A DNA stretch of 64,000 nt, taken from positions 302-64,301 of the forward strand of contig NZ_VRKQ01000012.1 in the NCBI RefSeq assembly GCF_008056315.1. Reading direction: 5' to 3'. Within the stretch, counting starts at the first letter, position 1. The number at the start of each line of letters is the position of its first letter. Positions 27,821 through 37,207 of the stretch are shown here, piece by piece. The position numbers and the translations under genes are program-made. This DNA comes from Seonamhaeicola maritimus (GTDB lineage: Bacteria; Bacteroidota; Bacteroidia; Flavobacteriales; Flavobacteriaceae). The notes beneath the pieces were generated by a model that had not been told where the DNA came from, did not search any database, and saw only the letters and a list, made by a program, of their open reading frames with translations.

Positions 27821-29497
27821 TTATTCAGTTATTAAATTATTAGTGGAAACTTCAGAAAGAGGAATAGGTATGGTCATTTCTGTTTCTATATTTTCAAAAA
27901 TAAAGTCTCTATTGCCATCTGATTTATAGAATACAACCCCAGCATTATGGTGGTCTATCTGCTCTTGAAAACGACCTAACCCACGTCGTCTCAAATCAAA
28001 CCATTCATGCCCTTCACCGTTTAACTCATACTCTCTTTCTTTCATAATGCGCTCTCTGAAGGTGTCTTTATCAGGCACGTTAGAAGCATCCCAATTAGCA
28101 GGCTGCAACGTTGCTCCTGAACTTGTATTACGTGCTCTGGCTAAAACCTGATTAACATAACCATAAGCCGACCCCGGTCCATTCAGCTCATTTTCTACTT
28201 CGGCTCTTAACAATAAAATATCTGCGTATCTTAATACAATATGGTTTTTGATAGTTGTTACCCCATCATAACCGGTATCCTTATATTTGTTAAGTTGTGG
28301 ATAAGCATTATTCCCTTTATTTAACCTAGGAAATAAATTGAAATTTTTTCCATTATCTGTTCTAACAATTAAGTTGAACATATAAGTTTCATTTATGCGA
28401 GGATCCGCTACATTTTCATCCAATTGTACCATATCAGATGCTTTTCCGGCCGATATAAAATCAACACCTGTATAATCTATCCCTGAGTATTGAATAATAT
28501 GATCACTTAACATTTCTTTATTAGGCCTTATTCTCCCAAAAGTATTAGCTCCTATTGGTACGATAGAACTGTTTTTTAGAACCACATCTCTTATTACATC
28601 ATTTGTTCTTACAGCTCCCGTTCTACCGTATTGCAATTCAAAAATAGACTCTGAAGTATTTCTACTTTCTTCTGTCCATAAGTCAGCAAACGTATTAGTT
28701 AAACTATAACCTCCGTTATTAATAACAAAATCCAATTCTGTTTTGGCCGCTTCCCAAAAATCAGTTATAGTGGTAACCGTAATTTCAGATTCTGTAACAG
28801 CATTAAACCCTGATGGTTGAACTGTAGCATCATTTTCTCCTGCCAATGTTATATATACTTTTGCCAAAAGGGCATTGGCTGCAAATTTCAAAGGTCTACC
28901 ATCAATATACTCACCTCTATCTGGAAGTATTTGAGCTGCTTCCTTAAGATCCTGTATAATTTGATTATATAAAAGTTCTCTAGAACTTTTAGCAATATGC
29001 AAATCATCTTTTGTAGCAGGTTGAGTCCTTAAAGGCACTTCTCCAAACATTCTAACCAAATCAAAATAAACTACAGCACGTAAAAAGTGCGCTTGTCCTA
29101 GTGTACTTTCTTCATTACTTAGCCCACTACCCTCTGTATTCTTAATTACTACATTTATTTGATTAATGGTTTGGTACATACCAAGCCATAATTTGTCTAA
29201 ATTGATATTGGTGTTTGTTATATCTAATTTATTAGCATCAAGATTAGCCCCTTGCTTAGACTGATATTTACCTGAATGAGGCCATAATAGTAGACGCATT
29301 CTTGATCCGTAATAGTCATAACCTTGTAAATTGATATAAATACCGTTTACTGCAGTTTCTAAACCTTCTTCTGAAGAAAATACTTGAACTTCCGAAAATT
29401 GATTTTTGGGTATATCTACTTCTAAAACATCACTGCAACTTATTGAACCGAAACTAATGACAGTGAATAACCCTATAATTTTATATATGTTTTTCAT
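27821..29497 (-). CDS. susD: SusD/RagB outer-membrane glycan-binding lipoprotein
   Basis: A 558-residue lipoprotein (lipobox SISC, Cys21) with the SusD-type TPR helical fold. HFLRAVVYFDLVRMFGEVPL is the family hallmark and the C-terminal EREYELNGEGHEWFDLRRRG is typical of RagB/SusD. It forms the lid over the SusC channel at the cell surface and captures oligosaccharides. It sits 11 bp after susC and 4 bp before GH3. Confidence 0.96.
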   Translation of the reverse strand: MKNIYKIIGLFTVISFGSISCSDVLEVDIPKNQFSEVQVFSSEEGLETAVNGIYINLQGYDYYGSRMRLLLWPHSGKYQSKQGANLDANKLDITNTNINLDKLWLGMYQTINQINVVIKNTEGSGLSNEESTLGQAHFLRAVVYFDLVRMFGEVPLRTQPATKDDLHIAKSSRELLYNQIIQDLKEAAQILPDRGEYIDGRPLKFAANALLAKVYITLAGENDATVQPSGFNAVTESEITVTTITDFWEAAKTELDFVINNGGYSLTNTFADLWTEESRNTSESIFELQYGRTGAVRTNDVIRDVVLKNSSIVPIGANTFGRIRPNKEMLSDHIIQYSGIDYTGVDFISAGKASDMVQLDENVADPRINETYMFNLIVRTDNGKNFNLFPRLNKGNNAYPQLNKYKDTGYDGVTTIKNHIVLRYADILLLRAEVENELNGPGSAYGYVNQVLARARNTSSGATLQPANWDASNVPDKDTFRERIMKEREYELNGEGHEWFDLRRRGLGRFQEQIDHHNAGVVFYKSDGNRDFIFENIETEMTIPIPLSEVSTNNLITE

Positions 29498-29508
29498 TTT
29501 TGTTTTTT

Positions 29509-32500
29509 TTAAAATGTGACGTTAACACTAAAAGTAAATGTGCGTTGATTAGGAAATGTTCCCCAGTCTATTCCCATACGGGTAGGGTCATAAGCAAAGC
29601 TATCAACCTCTGGATCAAAACCTGTATAATCTGTTAAAAGCCATAAATTTTGACCTGTTAAGGATAATTTCATACTATCAATAAAATCTATTTGATCTAC
29701 TGGCACATTGTATCCAAGAGTAACGTTACTTAACCTCAAAAAACTTCCATCTTCTACCGCTCTATCGTTAAATTCTCTTGTGTAATCTGTACCAATACCT
29801 CCAACACCTACACTGGGATATGCCCCATTTGGATTATTTACGGCGTCAAACGCATCTAAATAAGCAGCTGTACGAACATTTCGAGTGGTATTATTTGCAT
29901 AAGCTGTTTCTAATAAGTTTCCATTGGCTATGTCATTACCATAAACTCCATTAAAAAGTGCACTTATTGAGAAATTCTTATACTCAAAAGAGGTTCCAAA
30001 ACCGAAAGAAAAATCTGGATTAGGATTCCCTATAATTGTTTTATCTGCATCTGTAATATCACCATCACCATTTTGGTCAACAAATAAAACATCACCCACG
30101 CGCATATCTGTACCTTTATACTTTAAGGGATCTCCTGTTTCAGTATTGTTTAATTGTTCATCCGTTCTTATAATGCCATCAGTTTCTAGACCAAAGAATA
30201 ATCCGGCCTCTCTTCCTACTATAAAAATATTTGCTGGCTGTTTAAAATAAAGACCTCCGGCTATTTGGGTTCCTAAATAACCCACCACTTCTCCTATATT
30301 TCCAAACTGATTACTAGGGTCTATGCCTCCTAAATCTGTTATTTCATTTTTATTAATAGAAACATTCCCAAAAACATTCCAATTTACTTTGTCGTTACTT
30401 ATAATATCTCCGCTTAAAGAAATCTCAATCCCCCTATTTTCAATATCCCCTTGATTTGCTATTAATGTTGCAAATCCGGTACTTGGCGGAATACTTACAT
30501 TAAGCAGTAAATCTGAACTTGATTTATGATAGGCTTCTACTGTTCCTCTAAACCTATTATCAAAAAAGCCAAAGTCTAAACCGGCATTATATTGGCTTGA
30601 TGTTTCCCATATTAAATCTGGATTGCTTAAAAATTGTGGAACCACTGGAATTAAATTACCACCCGTGGCGTCCGATAGAAGCGCTTCGGTTTTATCAAAA
30701 ATACTTAAATACCTATAAGCTGGTATATTTTGATTTCCAACTTCTCCATATCCTAATCTTATTTTTAAATCTGATATGGTTTTACTATCCTTCAAAAAAG
30801 CTTCTTCATTAACCTTCCATGCAAAAGAAGCCGCAGGGAAATACCCCCATTGATTACCACTTGGAAAATTACTACTACCATCTGCTCTTAAGGTTCCGGT
30901 AAACAAATATTTATTAGCAAGTGTATAATTTAACCTTCCAATAAATGACAGAATTGTTCCATCTTCACTACCTAAAACCAAAGGTGTAAAGGCCCCTCCA
31001 AAAGAAATACCATCTGCTCGTAATGATTTATCTGCAAAGTCTGAGGCTGAATAACGAGATGTTTCAATGGATCTCTTATCTAACAGAACCCCAACAGTAC
31101 CATTAATTCTATGATTTCTATTAAATCGTTTTCTAAACATAAGTGTATTATCCAAATTGTATCTAAATCTACTCAATGAAGATACGCCTGCCAATCCATT
31201 TGGGTCATTACCTTTTCTTAAACCAACTCCATACCAAAAACTTCTGTCTTTTTTTCTATAATCTGCACCCAAACGAATTCTATAAGTGAAGACATCCGAC
31301 AATTTATAATCTAAATTTAAAGAACCCAGCAACCGAATTTCCTCTGCATTATCGTCAAAATCCGTAGCCCATGCCCTTGGGCCGTCCAAGTTTTCATCTG
31401 GATCATCTAAGTCACTATTTTCTGAAAAGTTTAAAATTGGCGCTGCCAAAATGACTTGTCTCACCATACTATTATTGGCCCCACCATTTTCATCGGGTCC
31501 TTTTGAAGCGTTCAATTCAGTGTAAGTAGCCGCAATTTTGGCTGATATTTTAACTTTATCTGATAAATTTTGATTTAGCTTTAAGTTAAAATCCGTTGAT
31601 TTGGCCAATGCATTTGGAAATGTGCCTTGGTTACTTATAAAACCTCCGGAAAAATAATAATCTCCTTCTTCACCACCACCTGAAATGGACAGTCTAGACC
31701 TTTTAACTAAAGAATTACGGTAGGTATCGTCGGCCCAATTAATACCTTCTATTTGCTCTGGCTCTGAGGCCGTGGTAAAAATGTTACCATCTGGGTTTAT
31801 GGTATACGGAATTTCCTGTCCTAAAACTTCACGCATTTCATTTTGGTATCTAGCATAGCTTTGGGTATCTAAAACATCAATATTTCTAACAACACTTCCC
31901 GTGCTCAAAGAGGTAATCAAATTATATTTTGCCTTACCAACTTTACCCTTTTTGGTAGTAATAATAATCACTCCATTAGCAGCTCTTGACCCATAAATTG
32001 CAGTTGCCGAGGCATCTTTCAAAACTTCAATACTTTGTATATCGGCTGGATTTAAACCGGAAATACCCCCACCTTGTGGTGGTGTATATCCCGAAATAGG
32101 GTTTTGTACATCTTCTGTTGCTGAATCCATAATAATCCCATCAATAACATAAAGGGGTTCTGAATTTCCGGAAAGACTACTTAAACCTCTAATTTTCACA
32201 GAAACCGAACCTCCTGGCTCTGGGCTATTGGCACTCACTTGAACCCCTGCAGAACGACCTCTAAGCACGTCCTCAACGCCTCTTGATTGTTCCACAATGT
32301 CTTCTGTGGGTTTAATTGAAACCACCGAACCCGTAAGGTCTTTTTTATTCACGGATCCATACCCAATCACAACAACTTCATCCAAGCTTTCTTGATCGTT
32401 TTCAAGTACGATGGCTATATTTGTTTGAGAGGTTATAAGGACTTCTTGGGTAACATAACCCAAATAACTTATAACCAATGTGATTGGCACGGTATTTAAA

Positions 32501-32676
32501 TCAATAGCAAAATTACCGTCAAAATCTGAAACCGCTCCTGTATTTGTTCCCTTAATTAAAATGGAGGCCCCTGGAAGCGGTAGCGCATTGTTGTCTTTAA
32601 TAGTTCCCTTAACTGTCTGTTGTGCCAATACGGTAAATGGCAGAATAAAAATAATCAGACAAAAATATTTTCTCAT
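29509..32676 (-). CDS. susC: SusC/RagA TonB-dependent oligosaccharide transporter
   Basis: A 1055-residue outer-membrane protein. The signal peptide ends near residue 19 (VLAQQT), followed by a carboxypeptidase-D-like regulatory domain (about 22-95, GTIKDNNALPLPGASI), a TonB-box-like LDEVVVIGYG segment, the plug (SRAANGVIIITTKKG) and a 22-strand-type barrel ending in an aromatic C-terminus (TFSVNVTF). It imports the oligosaccharides released at the surface, energised by TonB. It heads the long operon running through susD, GH3 and the sulfatases, and has an HTCS-type operator directly upstream. No N-terminal anti-sigma-binding STN domain is present, consistent with HTCS rather than ECF control. 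Confidence 0.96.
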   Translation of the reverse strand: MRKYFCLIIFILPFTVLAQQTVKGTIKDNNALPLPGASILIKGTNTGAVSDFDGNFAIDLNTVPITLVISYLGYVTQEVLITSQTNIAIVLENDQESLDEVVVIGYGSVNKKDLTGSVVSIKPTEDIVEQSRGVEDVLRGRSAGVQVSANSPEPGGSVSVKIRGLSSLSGNSEPLYVIDGIIMDSATEDVQNPISGYTPPQGGGISGLNPADIQSIEVLKDASATAIYGSRAANGVIIITTKKGKVGKAKYNLITSLSTGSVVRNIDVLDTQSYARYQNEMREVLGQEIPYTINPDGNIFTTASEPEQIEGINWADDTYRNSLVKRSRLSISGGGEEGDYYFSGGFISNQGTFPNALAKSTDFNLKLNQNLSDKVKISAKIAATYTELNASKGPDENGGANNSMVRQVILAAPILNFSENSDLDDPDENLDGPRAWATDFDDNAEEIRLLGSLNLDYKLSDVFTYRIRLGADYRKKDRSFWYGVGLRKGNDPNGLAGVSSLSRFRYNLDNTLMFRKRFNRNHRINGTVGVLLDKRSIETSRYSASDFADKSLRADGISFGGAFTPLVLGSEDGTILSFIGRLNYTLANKYLFTGTLRADGSSNFPSGNQWGYFPAASFAWKVNEEAFLKDSKTISDLKIRLGYGEVGNQNIPAYRYLSIFDKTEALLSDATGGNLIPVVPQFLSNPDLIWETSSQYNAGLDFGFFDNRFRGTVEAYHKSSSDLLLNVSIPPSTGFATLIANQGDIENRGIEISLSGDIISNDKVNWNVFGNVSINKNEITDLGGIDPSNQFGNIGEVVGYLGTQIAGGLYFKQPANIFIVGREAGLFFGLETDGIIRTDEQLNNTETGDPLKYKGTDMRVGDVLFVDQNGDGDITDADKTIIGNPNPDFSFGFGTSFEYKNFSISALFNGVYGNDIANGNLLETAYANNTTRNVRTAAYLDAFDAVNNPNGAYPSVGVGGIGTDYTREFNDRAVEDGSFLRLSNVTLGYNVPVDQIDFIDSMKLSLTGQNLWLLTDYTGFDPEVDSFAYDPTRMGIDWGTFPNQRTFTFSVNVTF

Positions 32677-32698
32677 ATTTAGATTAATTTAGTTTGAA

Positions 32699-32764
32699 CG
32701 AAATTATGTTTTTAGATTTTTTAAGATGCCCTAAAAGTCATCACAAAAGGTTTAATAATTGTCA
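32699..32764 (-). promoter_or_regulatory. Predicted HTCS operator and -7 box for the susC operon
   Basis: The distal 15-bp element GTTTAATAATTGTCA (32750-32764) is identical to that before the G8 gene. A weaker copy (CCCTAAAAGTCATCA, 8 of 15) starts 21 bp nearer the gene at 32729. A -7-like TAATTTCG (32706-32699, minus strand) follows 22 bp away, then the susC ATG. The HTCS gene ends just upstream, at 32833. Confidence 0.6.
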
Positions 32765-32832
32765 ATCTCAGTAATAACAAGGGCTAAAACAAGCTACAGC
32801 GAACGTTTTTAATAGAGAAAAGCCTCAGGTAA

Positions 32833-35800
32833 TTAGTTGTTTTTTTGCAGACTTTCCAAAAACCCACTTGGAGTCATACCATAAAATTTCTTAAAAGAGG
32901 TACTAAAATATTTGGGGTTGGAAAACCCGGAACTATAGGCAATTTCTTTAATACTAAATTCCCCTTTAATCAAAAGGTTCTTTGCGTGCTTTAATTTGGC
33001 ATGAATAATAAAATCTTGGGGGGAAAGATCTACAAGTGTTTTAAGCTTCATGTACAATGAGGTTCTGCTCATACCAACACTTTTTGACAGATCATGTACG
33101 GAAAAGGAGTTATTGTCAAGATTGTTTAAAATGGTATTTTCAAGATCCTCTATAAAGGTTTTATCATGCTTATTTCTATATAAAGAGGCACTATCCAATT
33201 CATTTTCATGAATGTATATTTTTCTTAATTTTTGTTGCCATTTAAGGGTATTTGCAATTTTTGCCAATAAAAGCTTAATGTTTACTGGCTTTTCAAGATA
33301 TTCTGAAATACCACTTTCTATACTATCCAGCTTTTGTTTAGAGCTCTGTAAAACGGTGAGCATAAACACAGGAATATGGTTTAAGTTTATATCCTCCTTT
33401 AGCGCCCTTGCCATCTGCATACCATCCATTTCGGGCATGATCAAATCTGTTAGGATAATATCCGGAAAAATTTGATGTGCAATTTCAAGGCCTTCTACCC
33501 CATTTTCTGCTTCATAAACCTGAAAATAGACTCCTAAGGTATTTACCAGTATGGCTCGTAATTCATTATTATCTTCAACTACCAAAATTTTACTATCGCT
33601 AAATTCCTCGAGTTCCAATTGATTATCGGTTTCATTGGCTTGCTGGCTAATAAGCATATTCTTTGAAATTAGGTGTTGCCTATATTCTGTTTTTTTATCT
33701 TTTAATATAATGGTAAAAGTAGTTCCCTTGTTTTCCTCACTAACAAAATGAATATCACCTCCGGTTCTTTCAATTAGCTTTTTAACCATTATCAAACCCA
33801 ATCCGGTTCCAGGTCTCTGACTGTTAATAGCGTTTCTTGCTCTGTAATACCGTTTCAGTATAAACTTTTGCTGATCCTTAGGTATGCCCAAGCCATCATC
33901 TTTAAAATCGACTCGTAAATCCCCATTTTTAGTTTTTTTAAGATCGATTACAATACTTCCATTTTCCTGAGAGTATTTAATGGCATTGGAAAATAGGTTC
34001 AGTATAATCTTATCCAGTAGGTCTACATCAAAATGAAATAAGGAATTGTTCCAATTATTATTAAAAACAATTTCAATATTCCTCTCTTTTGTTAGCGGCT
34101 CAAAATTGTTGATTTTTTTCTGAAAATGACTTCCTAATTCTATTTCAGAAATATGCTGAACAACATCATCTTGAGAAGTAACCTTGTGAAAATTAAGCAT
34201 TTGCTCAAACAATGAATTAATCCTTTTTACTGTGGTTTTAATTCTTTTTTTAGAATCTGGGTTGGCCTCTTTATCTTCGGTAATACCATCCAGTGATGAC
34301 AATAATATGGTTAAGGGCGTCTTAATCTCATGGGTGATATTATTTAAGAAGTCAATTTGTTCATCGGCATGCTTCTTTTTAATAATTGCACTCGTAAAAT
34401 GAATGATCAAATAAATCATGATAAGGGTCGCCAAAAAGTAAAGGGCATATGCTTTTTTAGTAGCCCACCAAGGCGCTAAAACACTTATTTTTATTTTACG
34501 CTCATCACCAAAATCGCCATATTTATTAGATGCCTTAACCCTAAATATATAATCACCTGATTTTAAATTGGTAAATGTTACAAAACTTGTATAACTGGGC
34601 GTAGACCATTCCTCATTATAGCCATCCAATTTCCAGGTATATTTAATTTTTGAAGCGGAACTGTGAAGCACTCCGGTGTATCTTATTTCAACCGAATTTT
34701 CATTACTTTTTAAAACAATGTCCTTGGTTTCATTGATATGCTTTTCCAGAGGTTGCTCTCCCGGCTCAATAGCTTTATTAAATAATTTAAATTCATTAAA
34801 GGCGATTATGGGTTTATCATCATGTCCTTTTATTTGGTTAGGGTTAAAAACAGTCACACCATCCGGCCCACCGAAAGCGAATAAATTATTATTAAGCTTG
34901 GCATAACTTCCGTAGTTATACTCTGTACTTGCCAGTCCATCTCTTTTATCAAATACATTTATAACTGTATCTTTCTTACTCAACTTAATATTAGCCAATC
35001 CTTTTGTTGTGCTTATCCAAATATTGTTGTCATTCTCACCCAATACACTTTGAACGATATCAGAAGGAATACCGGAACTTACTCTTAGTTTACTGATTTT
35101 ATTAGTTTCAGCATTGTAAAAAATCAGGCCTTCACCATTAGTTGCCAAAATCAAGTTCCCTTCGGAGGTTTCAAAAACCGCATTAAGGGTAGAATAGGCC
35201 AAAGTTGTTTTATTTGGTTTTAAGTTTTCTACAAGCTCAAATGCTTTGGTGGCATCATCAATTCTATAAAAACCGCGTCTCCCCGTAATAAAAATATCAC
35301 CAGATTTTGATTCTGAAATCGATTTAACATCCCGTATGGGATAGGAGTCCACTTTATTATTTGGCCTTATTACTTTCAGGTCACTTTGAATACCACCCAC
35401 CCATAAATTTTCCTTGGAGTCTTTATGAATGGCATAAACCTTTTGAAGTATATTCTTTTCTGGATACACCTCATTATAATGGGTTATTTTAAGGCTATTA
35501 ATATCTATTTTAAACAGGCCATTATTATAGGTACCCGCCCATATAAAATCGTCATCTTGCTCCAAGGCCAATACAATGTCTTTGGTTCCATTTTTATTTT
35601 TTGAGAGATTCTCAAAATGCTTCCATTTGGTATAATGTTTATCGCAAATACTTATACCTGATTTAGTTCCAAACCATAGGTTTCCATTTTTATCTTTTGC
35701 TATTGCCCTGGTAAAGTTTACGGCAAGACTATTGCTTTCATTTATTTCATGCTGTATTTTTTGAAAGGGCAAATGATTGGAATCGAAATAGTTCACACCA

Positions 35801-36753
35801 CCTCCGTAGGTGGCCACCCAAAGAATGTTCTCTTTACCGAGTTCAAGATCATAGATCCCATTACTTGAAATAGATTTCTGATTATTGGAATCTTCTTTAA
35901 AATGATTAATGATCGAAAAATCATTTTGGGCATAATACAGTCCATCCCCATCTGTGGCAATGTAATAGTGCCCCTCTTTATCTAATACGATGTCGTTAAT
36001 AGGGATTGACAATGCGCGCTCAAAACTAACCAATTGAAGGTTTTTAAACTTATAGGAGGTTCTAAAAATATCGCCAGTTTTTGTACCAATAAGCGCAAAA
36101 TCATCAAAAAAATTGATAGAACTTATATTTCTTTTATTTTGGGGCAGTTTAACTTTTCTAAGCTTGTCTATGGACATATCATAAACAAACAACCCCTTTT
36201 TAGCTCCAAGAATTAAGTTACCTTCAAAAATATTAATAGCCTGTATGGATTGATTGGTAACCAACCTGGATAGTGTGCGGTCCGGATTATCAACATTATA
36301 TTTCCAAAGGCCATTGAATCCTCCAATCCAAATATTGCCTTCTGAATCCTCAAAAATAGCTTCGACCAGGGTGGGATTAATCTCTGCTTTATCTCCAACC
36401 AATTCAAACCTGTCCAGTGCTTCATTATATAGACATACCCCCTTTTCCAAACCAATCCAAATACGCTGTTTGGAATCTATAAATACTTCAGTAACCCTAT
36501 TACTAACAGATTCGGGTAGTCCATTATACGTATTATATATTTGATAAAATTTAGAGTTATGCTTTAAAACCCCCTCTTCGGATCCAATCCAAATATTACC
36601 AATGCTGTCTTGCTTTATAGCATAGGTAATACTTTGAGTAGCCACATTTTCACCTACTAGCTTTTCAAATTCTATTTGACTTTGAGAATAGGCAAATGGG
36701 GGAAATAATAAGATGATAAAAAAGGTACTAAATATAGATCTCATATAAGGCAA
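32833..36753 (-). CDS. Hybrid two-component system sensor/regulator (HTCS)
   Basis: A 1306-residue single-polypeptide two-component system. The signal peptide (to about 24) is followed by a two-propeller periplasmic sensor of reg_prop repeats (about 25-690; repeated GNIWIGS/DNIWIST-type turns), a Y_Y_Y domain (about 690-760), one TM helix (about 770-795), a HisKA domain with NNITHEIKTPLTILLS, an ATPase domain (NLFSNAIKYS, DDGLGIP, GTGLGL), a receiver (phospho-Asp in ILTDLIMPEMDG) and an AraC-type DNA-binding domain (about 1205-1303). It senses an oligosaccharide in the periplasm and activates the neighbouring glycan genes. It is monocistronic, just upstream of susC. Confidence 0.96.
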   Translation of the reverse strand: MPYMRSIFSTFFIILLFPPFAYSQSQIEFEKLVGENVATQSITYAIKQDSIGNIWIGSEEGVLKHNSKFYQIYNTYNGLPESVSNRVTEVFIDSKQRIWIGLEKGVCLYNEALDRFELVGDKAEINPTLVEAIFEDSEGNIWIGGFNGLWKYNVDNPDRTLSRLVTNQSIQAINIFEGNLILGAKKGLFVYDMSIDKLRKVKLPQNKRNISSINFFDDFALIGTKTGDIFRTSYKFKNLQLVSFERALSIPINDIVLDKEGHYYIATDGDGLYYAQNDFSIINHFKEDSNNQKSISSNGIYDLELGKENILWVATYGGGVNYFDSNHLPFQKIQHEINESNSLAVNFTRAIAKDKNGNLWFGTKSGISICDKHYTKWKHFENLSKNKNGTKDIVLALEQDDDFIWAGTYNNGLFKIDINSLKITHYNEVYPEKNILQKVYAIHKDSKENLWVGGIQSDLKVIRPNNKVDSYPIRDVKSISESKSGDIFITGRRGFYRIDDATKAFELVENLKPNKTTLAYSTLNAVFETSEGNLILATNGEGLIFYNAETNKISKLRVSSGIPSDIVQSVLGENDNNIWISTTKGLANIKLSKKDTVINVFDKRDGLASTEYNYGSYAKLNNNLFAFGGPDGVTVFNPNQIKGHDDKPIIAFNEFKLFNKAIEPGEQPLEKHINETKDIVLKSNENSVEIRYTGVLHSSASKIKYTWKLDGYNEEWSTPSYTSFVTFTNLKSGDYIFRVKASNKYGDFGDERKIKISVLAPWWATKKAYALYFLATLIMIYLIIHFTSAIIKKKHADEQIDFLNNITHEIKTPLTILLSSLDGITEDKEANPDSKKRIKTTVKRINSLFEQMLNFHKVTSQDDVVQHISEIELGSHFQKKINNFEPLTKERNIEIVFNNNWNNSLFHFDVDLLDKIILNLFSNAIKYSQENGSIVIDLKKTKNGDLRVDFKDDGLGIPKDQQKFILKRYYRARNAINSQRPGTGLGLIMVKKLIERTGGDIHFVSEENKGTTFTIILKDKKTEYRQHLISKNMLISQQANETDNQLELEEFSDSKILVVEDNNELRAILVNTLGVYFQVYEAENGVEGLEIAHQIFPDIILTDLIMPEMDGMQMARALKEDINLNHIPVFMLTVLQSSKQKLDSIESGISEYLEKPVNIKLLLAKIANTLKWQQKLRKIYIHENELDSASLYRNKHDKTFIEDLENTILNNLDNNSFSVHDLSKSVGMSRTSLYMKLKTLVDLSPQDFIIHAKLKHAKNLLIKGEFSIKEIAYSSGFSNPKYFSTSFKKFYGMTPSGFLESLQKNN

Positions 36754-36783
36754 TCATTATTGTAAAAAGAATCATCAATTTAA

Positions 36784-36862
36784 TAAAGTTACCATTATTT
36801 TAGAAAAGAATATCGGGAGTGACGGTTATAAAACCAATTTTGATGGTTATTATACTATTTAA
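36784..36862 (-). promoter_or_regulatory. 21-bp direct repeat upstream of the HTCS gene
   Basis: Two 21-mers starting at 36821 and 36842, both carrying GGTTAT near the left end, agree at 14 of 21 positions by hand count. A -7-like TAACTTTA lies at 36791-36784 on the minus strand. The period equals that of the operators of the left module but the word differs, so autoregulation by the HTCS is only a guess. Confidence 0.3.
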
Positions 36863-37104
36863 TAATGCCTTATCATAAACTGAAACTTGAGATTCCTATA
36901 TTCGAGTTATATGAAATGTATCAACAAAACCTAAAACAACATTTAAAAATCCCCATAATTTGGTTATACAACTTATATATTCTTAAATTGCAGCTAAATT
37001 AATTTAATTCTAAAGGTTAAAACTGCATACGTTTTTGCATACGATTTTATAAAATTATAGGCTGTGATCCCAGTAAATGTGTTGTAAAAGTACAGCACAG
37101 TGAG
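36863..37104. other. Intergenic DNA between HTCS promoter and tRNA remnant
   Basis: No ORF or RNA is visible. The octamer TGCATACG occurs twice, at 37024-37031 and 37036-37043 (12 bp apart), some 60 bp left of the tRNA fragment. Short direct repeats beside a tRNA attachment site can be recombinase arm sites, but two copies alone prove little. Confidence 0.4.
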
Positions 37105-37146
37105 TTCATAACCCGGAGGTCTCGAGTTCAAATCTCGATCTCGCTA
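37105..37146 (+). pseudogene. 3' half of a tRNA-Met(CAT) gene, probable att remnant
   Basis: From the anticodon loop onward the tRNA is canonical: loop TTCATAA (37105-37111, anticodon CAT), 3' anticodon strand CCCGG, variable loop AGGTC, perfect T arm TCGAG-TTCAAAT-CTCGA (37122-37138), acceptor strand TCTCGCT and discriminator A37146. CCA is not encoded. The 5' half is absent: the preceding bases GTGAG do not pair with CCCGG and no D arm or 5' acceptor exists. Three C residues after the loop are as in initiator tRNAs. Such 3' halves are the usual scar of integration by a tyrosine recombinase at a tRNA gene. Confidence 0.8.
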
Positions 37147-37151
37147 CAAAG

Positions 37152-37186
37152 AAAAAACGGTTTAGATAAATCTAAACCGTTTTTTT
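37152..37186. terminator. Bidirectional terminator after the tRNA remnant
   Basis: ACGGTTTAGA-TAAA-TCTAAACCGT forms a perfect stem with a four-base loop, flanked by A and T tracts on both sides. It directly follows the tRNA fragment on the plus strand. It also lies 21 bp beyond the stop of the GH16 gene on the minus strand, so it can end transcription from both directions. Confidence 0.85.
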
Positions 37187-37207
37187 ATACCATAAACATT
37201 AGAGCAT

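Noticed and set aside
29509-32676. ECF-sigma/anti-sigma control of susC
   Set aside because: SusC lacks the N-terminal STN signalling extension and no sigma/anti-sigma genes are present; the HTCS is adjacent.
36213-36544. Overlapping ORFs on both strands inside the HTCS sensor region
   Set aside because: The in-frame HTCS propeller repeats explain the sequence; the alternative frames have no family features.
37020-37146. Complete functional tRNA gene
   Set aside because: No D arm, no 5' acceptor strand, and the bases before the anticodon loop do not pair with the 3' anticodon strand.
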